From the NCBI GenBank assembly GCA_025618425.1, contig CM046845.1, positions 4,567,577 through 4,631,576 on the forward strand: DNA of 64,000 bases, read 5' to 3'. Below, piece after piece: positions 1 through 13,429 of the stretch. How positions within the stretch are numbered: position 1 is the stretch's first letter; each line of letters begins with the position of its first letter. The position numbers were made by a program, and so were the translations under genes. This stretch comes from Heliocidaris tuberculata. Lineage: Eukaryota > Echinodermata > Echinoidea > Camarodonta > Echinometridae. A model generated the notes under the pieces. It had not been told where the DNA came from. It was given only the letters and a program-made list of their open reading frames with translations, and did not search any database.

Positions 1-533
1 TTGTGAGCCGCGTAGCGTCGCGCCGATTTTTTGTTTGTTTGTTTGTTTGTTTGTTTTTTTGCTATTTGAACCCCTGTAAGTGATGTTTTCCTGGCATCTA
101 CTAACGCAATGGAGACCATAAAAAGCAGTCCATAATAACGTCTTTTTAGATCAAGTAACAGTTTAATACACAGTTATATCCAGAGTTATCGTGTGTTTGG
201 TTATCAACTTAATAAGTTACCAGATGAGTTGAATAATATTTTATCTTCTCACAATATTTGCACTTGAAATTTTCTTTTCTCAATGAATGTGTTAATGAAA
301 GTATTATCGATGAGTGATATAAAACAACTAAGCTATTGGCTACTATTCTATCACAATGATATGTGCATAGAAAAAGTAACACATGTTCACTTGGTAGTCG
401 GGGGGGGGGGGTTAAAACCTATTGCCCGAGGCTGAGCCTGAGACAGAGTGCTATATAGGAACATATTGTGTGAGTCTGGACATATTATGATGGCGTTTTC
501 CTATGCACATTAAATGTTTACTTGGCAGCCCAA

Positions 534-575
534 GGGGGGGGGGGGGGGTTAAACCCCCTAACCCCCCCCCCCCCC
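534..575. repeat. Facing G-run and C-run with TTAA between
   Basis: A run of about 15 G is followed by TTAAA, then C-runs separated by TAA, giving a near-palindromic G/C homopolymer structure. The sequence before it (513-533) resembles that before another G-run at 383-411: both have an ACTTGG-containing stretch running into G11 or more and then TTAAA. This suggests a local duplication or two copies of a dispersed repeat end. Confidence 0.55.
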
Positions 576-1097
576 GTAGATCCGCCACTGATTATGATAC
601 TAAAACATAAGCACGGCAAGATTGAGTCGATAAATATCATACAATTTCAGTACATTATCAGAGTGAAACAGACCATCAGTGTGGTGGCAATAATTGAAAT
701 TACTAATAATTCGCATGGCCTTTTTCTGTAATTTGAAAACTCTGTCTATTTAACAGGCATGCCGCACTGTTTCCCCCAGGCCAATATTCCATACTTTAGA
801 TATGGTAAAGCTGGTGTGGAATATAGTGATAAAAGAATGTTTGGCGGAAAAGACCATTTTAGTTTGTTAATCATACCAATATATTATATTTCTGGATATA
901 AATTTACATACATTATCAATATGATGCTTCCATGAAAGTTTATTATCTATTATAGTATCTAGAACAAAAATTCTAATCACTTTTTGTATTTGTATAATTA
1001 TTATCTACTAAAATCGGACGAGGTAGTTCGTTAAAAGTAGTTGGGGTCAACCATAAGTTACCACTTTTGATTAGGCGATTCGCATCACTACACACAC

Positions 1098-1158
1098 ACA
1101 TATATAAATATATATGTATATATATATACGTATCTTAACGTAGAAGATATATATAGGC

Positions 1159-1196
<38 letters not shown>
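1098..1196. repeat. AT-rich dinucleotide microsatellite
   Basis: Interrupted (TA)n/(AT)n tract, longest near 1158-1194. The open frames across it are low-complexity Tyr/Ile strings and are not genes. Confidence 0.85.
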
Positions 1197-1197
<1 letters not shown>

Positions 1198-1895
1198 CAA
1201 TCTCGACAATGCGAAAGAGACAGCCTATAAAAATAAAAAGTCAAATTCATTTGATGTATAGAATGCGAAAGATTTGCATTCCATGTCTTCAAAAATCATT
1301 ACTGATAAGTGCTCTGTAAATATCGATATTATAAAATTGAAAGCGTCCCACTGATACAGAAATGGGTGTGCCTAAAAGGCGCTGGATGAAAAACGTCATC
1401 CATGGTTTGGCCTTACATATCTTGCAAGCTTATGACTGGCGCGTTTTTTTATTGAATGGATGATTATAATGATCTCCTACAGAATAACCTGATATCATAA
1501 GTGCTTGTTAATATCATTGACCAAATTCATGTCAAGTACTATTTATCCTTCAGACGTCATTGTTGAAAGCTATATATATAAAAATACGTTAATAAATCAA
1601 ATAAGATTAAAAGTCATGGTACTGGGAAATGCACATTATGTGCCATAATGAATAAAGCCGTGACATGTCCAGGGAAAGGGGGCACGTCCCCCAGCCAAAA
1701 TTCATCATACTTGATACAAATGTGGGCCCCCATCCCAATAAGCTTTGGATTTTGGAGCCTCCACTCCTACCTTTGAAATTATTTCTTTTCACTAATTTTG
1801 CATGTAAGTTAAGCATGTGCATTTCGGTAAAAGAATCTTTGATTTATCAATCTTAATGCTATTGCATAATCATGAAGGCAGACAAAGTTAATCCT

Positions 1896-1965
1896 GGGCC
1901 CTGTCTTATAAAGAGTTGCGATTGGTTAAAATCAATCTCGATTTAAAATTAATCGCAACTGAGGA
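1896..1965. mobile_element. Short palindromic repeat, MITE-like fragment
   Basis: The 10-bp arms AGTTGCGATT (1914-1923) and AATCGCAACT (1951-1960) are exact reverse complements around an AT-rich centre. The layout suggests a MITE end or remnant. No transposase frame is present. Confidence 0.4.
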
Positions 1966-2671
1966 GTCAACCATTCTGTTTCGTTACTTTCGTATGAATT
2001 TCTGTAGCTAAATGAAGCAGTCTTGAAATGAAATTGAGAAATTGATTTCATAAGAAAATGGTTTTAAGAATTATGGTAGTTTTTGCGGGAAGAAGAGGGT
2101 AACACTTGGCCTTTAAGTCGGAGTCTAAACCTTTACGGGGGTTAGTATGCTTTAATTAATGCCGGATTACTATTCTGTACTACTACAAAACGATCGAGAA
2201 TGATAGGAAATTACCTCTTTTTAGACTTCGAATCGGGAAGGCTTTAATGTCTGTCATGCGTTTAGTGACTCGATTAGTTCATCAATATTGGTTTATTCGT
2301 GCTTCGCTTCAACAAGGTAATTGAGATTACATTATTTTTTACCTGGGAGTCATGAGAATAAAGCCCTTCCGTCTCATGTTTTCGCCGCCGATCAAATGTA
2401 ATTATGAGACTTAAATGTCGGCCTGTGTAATCGTGTTTAGAGGGACAAGATATCAGAAAGTAAAGGTGACATGATAAAGAGGATGTTAAGATGACACCTT
2501 ACGCAAGAGGTGATGATGATAAGGTGAAAGTGACATGTAGAAGGTCACTATATGCAACTGGTCATAATCATAATGCCATCATAACCAGTCTGTGATAATT
2601 ATGGGGCATTGTCGGGTGTTTATGTACGAGTATTCATGTGCCATTGTGCTAAGTGATCGGGGGGGGGGGGT

Positions 2672-2884
2672 GGGGTGTTTCACAAAGAGTTAAATTTGAC
2701 TTAAAATCATGCGGAAGTGCCAATGCGCATACGGTATTAAACGCGTAATCTCATTGGTAGATTACCCAATAGCGCGCGTCCCCTGAGCATGATCTGACCA
2801 ATGCGGTGATGTGTCATATACTGCACGCAACTAGGAATTTAAGTGCGACTTTAAGTCAAACTTAACTCTTTGTGAAACACCCCC
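2672..2884. mobile_element. MITE with ~36-bp terminal inverted repeats
   Basis: About 213 bp bounded by near-perfect inverted repeats. The left end reads GGGGTGTTTCACAAAGAG and the right end is its reverse complement; the match continues about 36 bp with two mismatches. The interior is non-coding. It sits directly after a run of G, so the target-site duplication cannot be read with confidence. Size, inverted ends and lack of coding capacity fit a non-autonomous DNA transposon whose superfamily I cannot assign. Confidence 0.85.
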
Positions 2885-5800
2885 CAGAAATAATCCTTGA
2901 AAAATCCTTCAAAAACTCGAAAAAATACAGAAAAGAAGAGTTTTAGCGATACGACGAAAGAAGCTTTTAAAAAGAAGACAAAATAATACATAAAGCATGA
3001 AAATTATATGATTGGCAAAAAAAGGGAGAAAACGAGAGGGGATTCTATCTAACAAACTTTACTCTGGAAAGTAATTAAGGTACTCACCCATCTCTACATG
3101 GGAGATCATATGAAATCTGTATATGGTATCATGAAGTTTTGTGGCTTCCCTTTCAAGGAGTATGCTTTGAAAAACATAACAATGCTGTTTGCTCCTCACA
3201 CATTACCATTTCTCATGGCGAAAACCGGGGACATGGGGGAAGTGCCCCATCAAGTGGCAAACATTTATTTTTTTAAAGAAGAAAAAGAAAGAAAAAGGGA
3301 GAGTAGAAAGAAAGGTGGATAAAAAAAAATACTTGAGAAGAAGACGAAAAATTGCTTTCTTTGAAAACCCAGTACCTCCGATTGTTACGCTCGATAAGAC
3401 CCAAACCCTCCTCTTAAATGCCTTGGCCGACCCTACGCCACTGATCATTATGCATGGTATATAACTTAAGGAAGACAGTGATTGCCCATCAGTGAAACGA
3501 TTCAGTAGTTTCTTCACGATTTTAAAAAGGGATGAAGGCGTGCCCATGTGGTGTTCGAACCGCTTTGTATAAAATGATAATTGTAATTGCTACAACTTAC
3601 TGTCTGTAAGCCCTCCGAGCAAAGAAAGATTGGATCTCAAGTGACTGACCAATCCACACCATCCTTCCTTTAATTATTAATTTTCCTTTAAAAGGTACCT
3701 TTCCTCTTCACATCTAATTTTAATTAGTTAATTAAAATTTATTTGACTGTATTATCGTAGGAAATATAAACGGTTTTATGCCATTTGTAAATTGCAGGCT
3801 GTAGGGAAATAATCTGTATAAAGCTTGATTCTAATAGTAAACTGGTGATAGAAATCGTAACAAGAATGTGCAGAATACCTTCATCAAGCATTGTTTTTTT
3901 TTCCAGATCTTCAAACTAGTAAAATTTAATTATCAGATCTTGTATTTATATCATATAATGTAATTGAAGACATATTTTGATCTAAACGGTCTGTATAAAA
4001 AACGTGTATAGGTTTTGCACAAATGCCAACAGGCCGAGATGCAATGTTCCGTTGGCTGTTTTAAAGTGTGTCCAGTTTATGTTTTGCCATACTATTAACG
4101 CATGGGAGGAGAGCTGAAAGAATGACTGTCGGATTACAAACTAAAGAATCGTTACGTCCGAAAAAGCAGATGCAACGCACACACGCATCCCACACACACA
4201 TTACACACACTCACCCACATTTTCTATCACTCAGTGAACAGCCCACATAACAAATGCCTTGCGGCGATAGGTTTATTGCGGTATGTATCAGGAGTGATTT
4301 TCTGCAGCTTGCGCACGCCAGGTGCGCAGCTAAAAATCGCGCGGTGAATTATCTTCACTTTTTCGTGCGAAGCTGTGTCGTCTGCAACGTTTACTAATCC
4401 CGTCGTTATGTGATACATTTCTCCTCGAATTTTTGTAATCTTCATAAATCTTATTCTTCTTATCTCATATTCTTCAATATATATATGTGTCGGATTTCCG
4501 TACCAGTCTGTCCTGCATGAATCGAGAACTGAATGTGTCTTACAAAGCTGGCAAGTCCATCAAAATTGAAAATATCTCTGTCTAGTGTCAAAATACTTTA
4601 ATTTTCCCATCTGGAGAGGACTTTTTGGATCACGAACAAATGTTTGCACGTCATGTTGCATTGCTTGTCTTTATTGATCAGGTAAGCTTTTTTTAATTAT
4701 TATTCTTGACGTAAAAGTTATTCCTTTTATTTCGTCAGATATGAAACATTTCAGATAATCTACGTTTTTGATAATAGGTGCAGTGACCCGCCATCATTGT
4801 CTTGGATGGGAAATGATTAAGAGCGAAATGATAGCTTATTCAACAATGGAGGATTTTCAAAGAGTCTTTCGGCGAATCACGAATGCGGCATTACAAAAAG
4901 CCATGCTCGGGGAAATGACTTTCAAACGGGGTAAAATTGCTTTGTCATGAATTCTGTTATGATTACTTGCAGGTAATGACGGATTATGTTCCTATGGAAG
5001 TATAACTTCTTGCGAAGTTGCTTTGGTATACTGAATCCTTCCCTGGTAGGGGAAAACGAGGAAAATTATAACCTTAATCAGTCAATGCATACTTAATTAG
5101 TATCCATAAATTTATCAGTCCCTGTCTGCTAAATTTGATAGAGATTCTCAGCTATTTGTAATATAAGAAAAGAGATAAATGATTGTAAATTTGAACCTTT
5201 TAACAGTAAATATAACAGAGCAAGATAGCTAGCCAGCATAAAATATGGCTCGGTATCCGTTGAAAAAATATATCGTCGAAAGATATTAAGAATAATAGTG
5301 CAGTGCTTATTTTTTATTAGTCAGTATGCTAACCTATATTGTTACAGTAGCACATAATCCTAATCGAATTCAATTCATGTGGCTTCCCTTTTAAAGAAAA
5401 CAAAGAAGGCCATTCTGTATAATTTCTAAGAAGGCAAAAATCCCAGTTTTTATTTAGCTTAAGTACTAAATTGGGGTTTTGATTTTCAGTTTGATCGTTA
5501 TTCTCGTTAAAAAAATATGGGTGTGCGTACATGCATAACCATAACTGTGCTTGTGTATATTTGAAGTAATTTTATGGATTGAGTCGTCGGCGGGAAAGAT
5601 TAATCATACACAAACTATTTATGACGCATTCACATAGTTTATTTTCTTCTTTTTTCTGGTGAATATTTCAAATTTACTTTATCTACTGTTTCTTTAAACT
5701 TCGAAGTCTCAAAATGCAACAATTATAACTGAATTTAATTCTTTCTTTTTCCCCCTTTATTTCATTATCCATAACACTACAAGACATCAGCTATTACATA

Positions 5801-8800
5801 CATGTATAGTTCTCTAACATATGACAATTACATTATAGTGCCACACATAAAGTGCTCTACTGCATGTATTTCACAAATGCAGGTATACGTATACAAGAAA
5901 AAAAATGTCTTTAATACTTAATTACAACTCGATCAATCTTTAACCTTCATTAAATATTACTACTGTTCTTTTATTTTGCTGTCCTCGAAGCTTTTTATCA
6001 TGATGAAAACATGAAGTTATTTTACCTTTAAGACACCTGCAATTCAATGACAGTTCGTTAATCAAATGTCTGATATTTCATGACGATGGTAGGTTTTTGC
6101 GAAAATAAAATAATTTTTTTGTCCCATATTTTTCTTTACAGTGACTTTTCGTTATAGCAAAAATACGTAGAATTCTTTTTTTAATCATTTGTATTTATCA
6201 CTTTTCCTCCCTGTAACCATCACATATACTAATATTTTAATGAAAATGATAAGCCCTTTCTGTTTTTCCGTTAATTTCATGTAATTGGAAGGTGTTTCTG
6301 CGTTATTTCATTTCTTGATCTGATCCCGACGATTTTCTTTATGCTGAACTTTAAACTGAACTCTCTATTGAAAATGATTTCCTATTATAGACAAATTATG
6401 AGGAGAATGGCAAAGATTTTTGCAAGAAGTAGAAATCCTTCAGAACAATCTCGTAGTTATCACAATGACTTCTTTCTAATGAAATCGTAGGGGTTAACGA
6501 TAAAGTGTATTTTTTCATATTCTTTTATCATGATGGGGTTTTTTTTTTTTTGGTTGTTGTTTTGTGTGTGTGTGTGTGTGTGTGTGTGTCTGTCTGTTAC
6601 TAATCACAGAAATTTCATGAAAAGTAAGTTCAGTGAAATGAATCTGAAAACATGACTCTTCCATTAATCATGCACAGAAAAGAGTCTACTTGAAAGATGG
6701 TTAATAAATAAATTGGTTGCATTGTTCAAATCGTGATGTTACTTTTATGTTGAACACGCGCTCCAGTAATATTTATTGTTAATGATTTTCGGAAAAGCAA
6801 GATATAGGAATTTTCCCCTTACTGAAATGCCATCTTCATACGTTTATCTCTGTATGTACACATAAATGGTGGACTTTAAAGTATTAACCTGCAATTATCT
6901 AAAATCCCGTAAACGTCATAAGTAATTATTTTCGCTTAATCGTTCTTCTTCCAGCCACATGTGTGCTCCAGAAACTTTAATTAATTTACCGAGTGGGTTC
7001 ACGGCTTCCAGGCATTCGTGCAACTGTAACAGCTCGCCGTTAGTTCCATTTTTCTTTTCGTATTCTTAGCTCCTTGTAATATTCCAAAGGAAGCGTTGTG
7101 GGGACGTTCATTTAATGTGATGGGTAATTAAAAGGCAAGTATGCCAGAGCTGTTTCACAAAACATAATTAAAGAACTTGCCTGACGCACATTGAGGCACA
7201 GGATAGGAGCAGCCCTTGGGACGGATGTTCAGGTGGATGAATGGATGCTGGCAGGATCGTATCTCGGTCAGCTATAAACAGTACCTGCTTCCATCGAGTA
7301 TTTTCAAGACGGAATTCGGTTAGGACAATAATGTGGCAAAATTGGTATTTGAGCGATGTCATTTAGTGTTACGATGGAAACTCAACTGAAGTAGATACCA
7401 TGCTCTTGCTTCTGTTGTTTTTATTACTACAGAGATGAAGCCCTTTCCCAGAAAAAACACGCACGTATCATGCATGCCCTCAATGTAAAGCCGTAAAAGA
7501 ACAAACACGGTGTTCCTAGCATTTTTTCCCCTTTTATACAACAACATGACATGTATCTGAAAATGAGATAACGAAAAGGGATGCTGTTAAAGATTATCAT
7601 CACTTTATAATTCTATCATGTAGTTATAAGACAGGATTTACAACAACAACAACAACAAAATCGAGAAAACGTAAGATTCATTTACATTTAGGTACCGCGG
7701 AACTCAATTACATTGCACATCTCAATCGCACAATACTCTACTTAGAGGAAATAAAAGATATCACAGCAGCTTAGATGAATCTTGCTCTTTGTCAGATGAA
7801 ATAAAATAGACAAAATGCGAAAATTCTTTTTTAGGGTTGAACATAATTCTACACATGATACGCAATGACGCTTGAAGGAAAATATCTAGAGTAGATCATT
7901 GGCCTTCCCAGATATGTAACGTTCTTTTTAAAGTGATTGATTAACTTTGTGAAAAATTGTAAAATCAGCTCAAATGCCAGTGAATTGTGTGCAGTCCTCT
8001 AACTACATATATAATTAAGGATATGTGAAAGTATGAGAGAAAATGGAACCCGTTTGCTATCCTAAAAAAGAGAAAATCGCGATCAATCGCTAGCGCAAGT
8101 CGCTCGGCTTCTCCGCTGCGCTGCAGTGACAAAAACCAAGCACCAGCGCTTGGCGATTTCAGAGCGGGTTTCCAGCCCGTACGGTATTCTGTGATAGAGC
8201 GAGGTATGCCAACCGTAAGAGTTCTTTAGGGTTCGGTGGTACTCTATCCCGACATCACTGTTCAATCGTAAATATCTTGATATATAAACGACCGATCAGC
8301 TTATAAAACTCAGGCGATTCCTGTCTGAGCTAAAGGTTTGCAATTATGATTACAGCATTAGCTGGAACAGTGATTTTTTTTTTCAATCCTGGGCAAAGTT
8401 AATCAATGCCTTTAAGGAGAAAAGAAACAATGATAAGTGTTAATGGAAGTGTACAGAAATTGAAGGAGATAACCTCATTTTTAATATCAATATTTGACAA
8501 TAATATCGTTTGCTGTATGATAGCTGAAGGCCAACCCCTAGCACAAAAAAAATATTGGCCATGTTGGCGTCATATCACTGTTGTCATAAGAGGAGCGTAA
8601 ATGCGTGAGGGTGTTCGCTAATGGGTGATCGCCTTCCCGAATTATGCGTATAGGTGTATGATTATATCAAAACTCTGTTACTTAATTGAGACATTCATCC
8701 GGCTCTGTAGGCTCATTCCTAGTTCTTCAATGTCCATGACTGTTACTGTAGGTGAAGGAGATGGCCAATGTCATGGATCGGGCTTGTCAAAGGTTTTTTT

Positions 8801-9417
8801 GTAACGCTCCACCGGAAGCCCTTTTAACGGTGCCATTTAAGTTAGGAGGTGATAGCACAATATTGACCCAGAAATATACTGTACACACCAAGATAATGAA
8901 AACTGATGCAATTTTCTTCTATAATATTTAACATGTACGAAATCCATTTATTTCTAAGTGCGGTCGCCATACTGTTCTGTTCTTTCCCCTACATTTCCCT
9001 TTGATTTTCATTTTTCTCTCAATTTATTATCTACTTCTCTATCTTCCTATTCCCCTCATATAGTTCTTCTGTTTTTTCCCCCTTTAGATATTCAAAAAAC
9101 TGCGATAACATGGAAAATGTATTGCATTAGGATCAGGCATTGTGATCTAATGGTATTGATTATTCCATTTAACAGAAAAGTTGTCTTTCCGTCAGGTCGG
9201 TAAAATAATAATCAAACTGAGAATGACATTCATTCGTTCATGTCTTTATACAAGGCCAATGCTGGGTGGAAGAAATGGTAGGAAGCCGACCGCGGGAGTG
9301 AGGTAGGTCATTAAAAAAAAAAGGGCAGCATCTTGTCATAAAATGTTGCTTTCCCTCTCTCCCTTTCTTTCTCTTTTTTTTTTCCTTTCTCTCTCTGTAA
9401 TAGCCCCTGCATCTTAC
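2885..9417. other. Non-coding region, no gene recognised
   Basis: AT-rich sequence with scattered short open frames. The - strand frames at 4227-4445, 7168-7362 and 8083-8265 have somewhat coding-like composition but lack a convincing pair of splice sites or a recognisable motif, so I do not call them. A (GT)n tract lies at 6563-6589. Confidence 0.5.
6563..6589. repeat. (GT)n microsatellite
   Basis: About 13 uninterrupted GT units preceded by a T-rich stretch. Confidence 0.9.
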
Positions 9418-9676
9418 CTCTGCTTTTGAAATGAATAGCAGTGTCACTTTTGGATCCAATCAACCTGTCAATAATTCCAGGTACTGCAGTATACCAACGT
9501 TTATACTGCTCTTTACTGCGATTCCATGAGACGTTTAAAATTGCTGCAGTAATTACATAATGCCTTCTTCTCTGTTCCATCAAATCAGTGCAGCATTTGA
9601 GATCGCTTGAAGTCTTCCGAAGCAGATGATTGGTCATTTCCTTGAGGTCAATGATGACGTCACTTTGACATATATA
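9418..9676 (-). CDS. Candidate internal exon, unknown product
   Basis: On the - strand a frame stays open from an AG acceptor (TGCAG before 9676) to a strong donor (AGAG|GTAAGA after 9418). It gives 259 nt, 86 codons plus one base, entering in phase 0 and leaving in phase 1. The translation is rich in charged and helical stretches, for example DLKEMTNHLLRK and later WNRSKEQYKRWY, and is not low complexity. The acceptor has a weak pyrimidine tract, which counts against it. I do not recognise the family. It could be an exon of an unseen gene, a decayed transposon ORF or chance. Confidence 0.3.
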
Positions 9677-11599
9677 CTGCACAACAATTCATTTACCCCT
9701 TCTTTTATCGTGTGACTTAAAGTCTTAAACTTTCATTCTTCTTTCCTTCTTTTAACGTTGTCCAAGATTTTTGCTCTGTGACTTCATTAAAGGACACTCT
9801 AGAAATTAATATAAGGTAATAAAAAAACAAAAAACAAATAAGTACTGCAAAGTGAGCAAAATAGTGGGAGTGATAGGCAAAAATGGGCTCAAAGTAGCCC
9901 CAAAAGTTAGTCTGACACAAAGTAACCCTAATGATTAGCAATTTTTTTTTTTTTTTTTTTTTTTTAATCTCAATAAATTTGACAAAAAAGTTACCCGGAT
10001 TGAGTAAAAAAAATTGTCCAAAGTTTGGGCGACACACAATAACTCTCTTGTCCGGCATTTCTACTCAATATATTTTAGTGTATAACAGACTTGCCCTGTT
10101 GATATGCCCTTATACTGCTTTCTTCTAGAACATTTTTAGAGCTTTTCACTTCTTGCTACACTGAAATGAAAATGTATATTTCAATCGGTTCATACTGACG
10201 TTCTTAGCAGATGATGGTTATTTTTTTTATTTTTTTTTCAATTTTATATTATGCTCGCAGTAAACACGCTAAATGAAGCCGAAACAATAGTCGAATAGTT
10301 CGTCTCGGAAGTGAACTGATATTCCCTTCTGGGTGTCATCCTTTTCAATTCTTACAGTAGACTTAATGACTTTGTTGCTTGAATCTAAATCGATAGAGAG
10401 AGAGAGAGAGAGAAACAACCCCAAAATGTCAAAATGAATAGTCTAGTTCATTCGTAATTTAACATACAGTATTTCACTTGCTCTTTAAAGTCATAATATT
10501 TTTTCTTCCTCAGTACTTGGAAAATATAAAATCGTTTGTTTATACGTCTAATGTTTTTCCTTGTCTTCAGCAATATTTCAAAATGAACAGTCTAGATTTG
10601 TAAATATATTTTCGCAGAATTGAACTTAATGGTCAACGAAACACTTAGATCACGTCCGTATTAAAATATGTAGAAAATGTACCTGTGTGGCCTACACAAT
10701 ATTTTTGATATCCTTTGGCATTTCCTTGAAATTTTCACACTGATCATCAACTTTACGATGTATTGATTTTTTTATTCATTGCCTTCCAGATTCAAAATTG
10801 AACCCTTCAGGATTACGGCTGCGATGATTCTGTATAAATATCACCATATTGATATCCATTCTAAGACGATAAGCTCTCTCCTGTCCATCGATCTCTAACC
10901 ACTGTTGTTTTTGAAAGTCAACACGACATAACTAACAAACTGATAGTGATTGCTTTTATTTGGTAGAGGAAAAATGTGCGCAAAACAGATAGAGATTTTA
11001 ATCTGAAATAATTATGCAATGTGTGTTGTGAAGTTTTTGACCATCTCTTTAATTCAAATATCCATTGTTTTCCTCATTATTGTACGGAGCATGCACACTA
11101 TTGGTTGTTTTTTGTTATTGTAATGTTACCTTGAACACAACACCGAGAGAAATGATACTCTGGAGACAACTATATTTTCATGACATTTAATGGATTAGAA
11201 AACAAACACTGGCAGATGGGAAGTTGTCCCACGTGATATGACGACAACACAGTCAAATGACCAATTCTGTAACTTGAGATTCCCATGGGATTGTTGTATC
11301 TTATATGGTCTCAGCTTTCAAGCGTATATGACTTTTTAAAATAATTTCTCTCTTGATTTTTCTTTCACTGTCAAGGACTTAAAAGTAAACCGCTTTGATT
11401 CATTAAGTATTCTTCAAGCGAATTGGAAAGCCAGAGAGTCCCCTATGTAAACATTTAATCCTTTCAGAAAATCAATAGAGTGTTCTGTATGCCCATGAAC
11501 AAATATTCAATCATGACTTGACTAGAATGACATCGCAGGTAAAAAATAAAGCTGCAACAAACATTTCAGAGAAGCCTTACGTTAACATTCCTACATCAT
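9677..11599. other. Non-coding region, no gene recognised
   Basis: AT-rich sequence with a T-run near 9940-9965 and a short (GA)n near 10398-10412. No open frame with recognisable content. Confidence 0.55.
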
Positions 11600-12133
11600 A
11601 CCCAAGTCACACTAACATAGACCGATACCAGAGAGCGACAACAGAAAGAACAAACTTTGAACCCTTTTGAGACAATCGACCACATTTTGTGGTTTGGCTC
11701 AATAACTTGCGATTCAGAACTCTAAAAAATATACCAGATGCATGAGTAGAAAGAGCAAAAATTTCTGCACACGCTATGTCTTTTTTTGTTACATGACCAT
11801 ATTGCGTTTGATGCCAGGAATTTTAACAACAAGAATAAGCTTCAAAATTCTTAAATTGGCAACACATTGAGAGATTGAAAATCATTTTTTTTTCTCAAAA
11901 TTTTGCAATTATTAAAACTTTTTGACAAAATTCCTAACCATGCATATTTTTTTCAAACATATTACACCTAATTAGATGCATGTAGCACTAAAAGAAAAAT
12001 ATTATTGTTGCCAATTTGAAGCACAAAACGTGATCAATTTAGCCCTTAAATAATTCCTGTCCTGAAAGGGTTAAACGTCTGTCGGTTTGGAGTCGGAGTC
12101 GATGTAGAGTCGGCTTGGCGGTGTGACTCGGGT
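11600..12133. mobile_element. MITE interrupted by a second MITE (outer element)
   Basis: The ends are inverted: left ACCCAAGTCACAC (11600-11612), right GTGTGACTCGGGT (12121-12133). Removing the inner element at 11658-12074 leaves about 120 bp, close in length to the uninterrupted relative at 23559-23693. That relative shares the terminal GTCACAC and the adjoining AGACCGATA. This is a nested insertion with no coding capacity. Confidence 0.7.
11658..12074 (+). mobile_element. TTAA-flanked MITE, copy 1 (nested)
   Basis: A 417-bp element with ends ACCCTTTTGAGAC and CTGAAAGGGTTAA. A second copy lies in inverse orientation at 20089-20501, sharing for example GGTTTGGCTCAATAACTT and the stretch around CAACACATTGAGAG. 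The TTAA-like flanks and CCCT-type ends fit piggyBac-like non-autonomous transposons. The left flank has decayed to TGAA. No protein is encoded. Confidence 0.7.
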
Positions 12134-13429
12134 ACGGCTCGTACTGTCCCTGCGTCATGCACATAGCACGAGCGCGTGGTTAGCCAGAGAAGAGTCTGAT
12201 CATCATCTTAAGACTGGGGATTTCAGAGTATGAAAATAGTCGTGAGAAGGGATTGCACACCATGCTTAGAAATCACAAATACTTCAAGAGAATCGCCGCG
12301 CCAACGGAAGGACGATTGAAATGTCAATTGATCTATAACCATATTCAATATTAACGGCAAATGCACTTTGTTCATTGTCCCTTTTTTTCTGTGCGCATTG
12401 GCGTAAGGTTTCAGTGTAAATAGCAAGCATGTTTGCCATTCGATACGCATTTCATTCATTGCGCTTCCTACGCCAGTGCGATGCGCAAGGAATACCATCC
12501 TAAAACACTGTGCATTAAAAAAAATGCTCAACAACGGTATTGATATTGATCATTTTGTAGGCAATTCGTGCCACATTTGCATGGTTCCCAGACATTTCAT
12601 ATCGAAACACAATAGAAAATCGATCGAACAACTATTTTGGAATAGTTTTGATTGAAAATAACTGCTTTTTTCGTATCTAATGATGTGATCAATAAAACGA
12701 AATGCATTCTGTTAATTCAGTTATCGTGAGTACCGATGTGAACACCAGTCAGAATTTGAGTATAGAGTAATTTACGTGTTGAAGAACTTGGTGCGAATGC
12801 TTCGTCCATGCAAAATGTTATCGATTATCAATTTCCTTTCTCCCTACCACAAAAAGCTCAGTGTAATTTTGCTAAAAATGTATCAGAACTGTGAATACCC
12901 CCACAATGGTTTCTTTCGGTTCCAGACCCATTGATCCTTGGTCCCAATGTGAATTTCTAAGTACCGAAAGGCAAGTGGTGTTTCAAGATAGAGACATTCT
13001 CTCTCTTGGGTATTCAACTCTTTCCGTTGGAGAAGGAATGATACCCTTGAAACGCCTGGAGATTCCTGGATGGTATTATGTTTGTGTGTTTTTCCTAAAT
13101 GTATTTAGGTCAAGAAAAAAAGGGTGAAGTGTTTGCCATTGGTCTGTGCCGTTTCCGTGTAGTCCTAAATACATTCATGAGGTGAATATTAAAACATTGT
13201 GGTCTTGAAATGTGTTTGGCTATCAGGACTTGTTTCGGTTTTTGTTTTTGTTTTGGTTCTTGTTTTGTTTGTTTGTTTTACATTAAAGCGCTTCCCTCGG
13301 TCTATATAGTTGTATATAGTTGTATATTTTGTATGGTGTAACGAAACTGTCCTTCCGTATAGCTCTGAGCAAAATTTTAGGACACCCTATAAATACAACA
13401 AAAAAATAAACTAAAGTTACAGACAAACT
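12134..13429. other. Non-coding region, no gene recognised
   Basis: Short open frames at 12223-12534 (-) and 12891-13127 (+) are unremarkable, with no motif and no convincing splice context. No strong repeat was seen apart from T/G-rich stretches near 13240-13280. Confidence 0.5.

Larger units (their letters stand above)
1..2671. other. Non-coding AT-rich region, no gene recognised
   Basis: Only short open frames without recognisable motifs occur here. The stretch holds a (GTTT)n tract near 31-60, two related G-run segments near 383-415 and 513-575, an AT-dinucleotide tract near 1098-1196 and a palindromic repeat fragment near 1896-1965, described separately. Nothing else stands out. Confidence 0.6.

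Noticed and set aside
4227..4445. 72-codon - strand frame with coding-like composition
   Set aside because: No convincing splice sites bound it and no family is recognised.
8083..8265. 60-codon - strand frame in a CpG-richer patch
   Set aside because: No clear donor and acceptor pair and no recognisable motif; may be a repeat.
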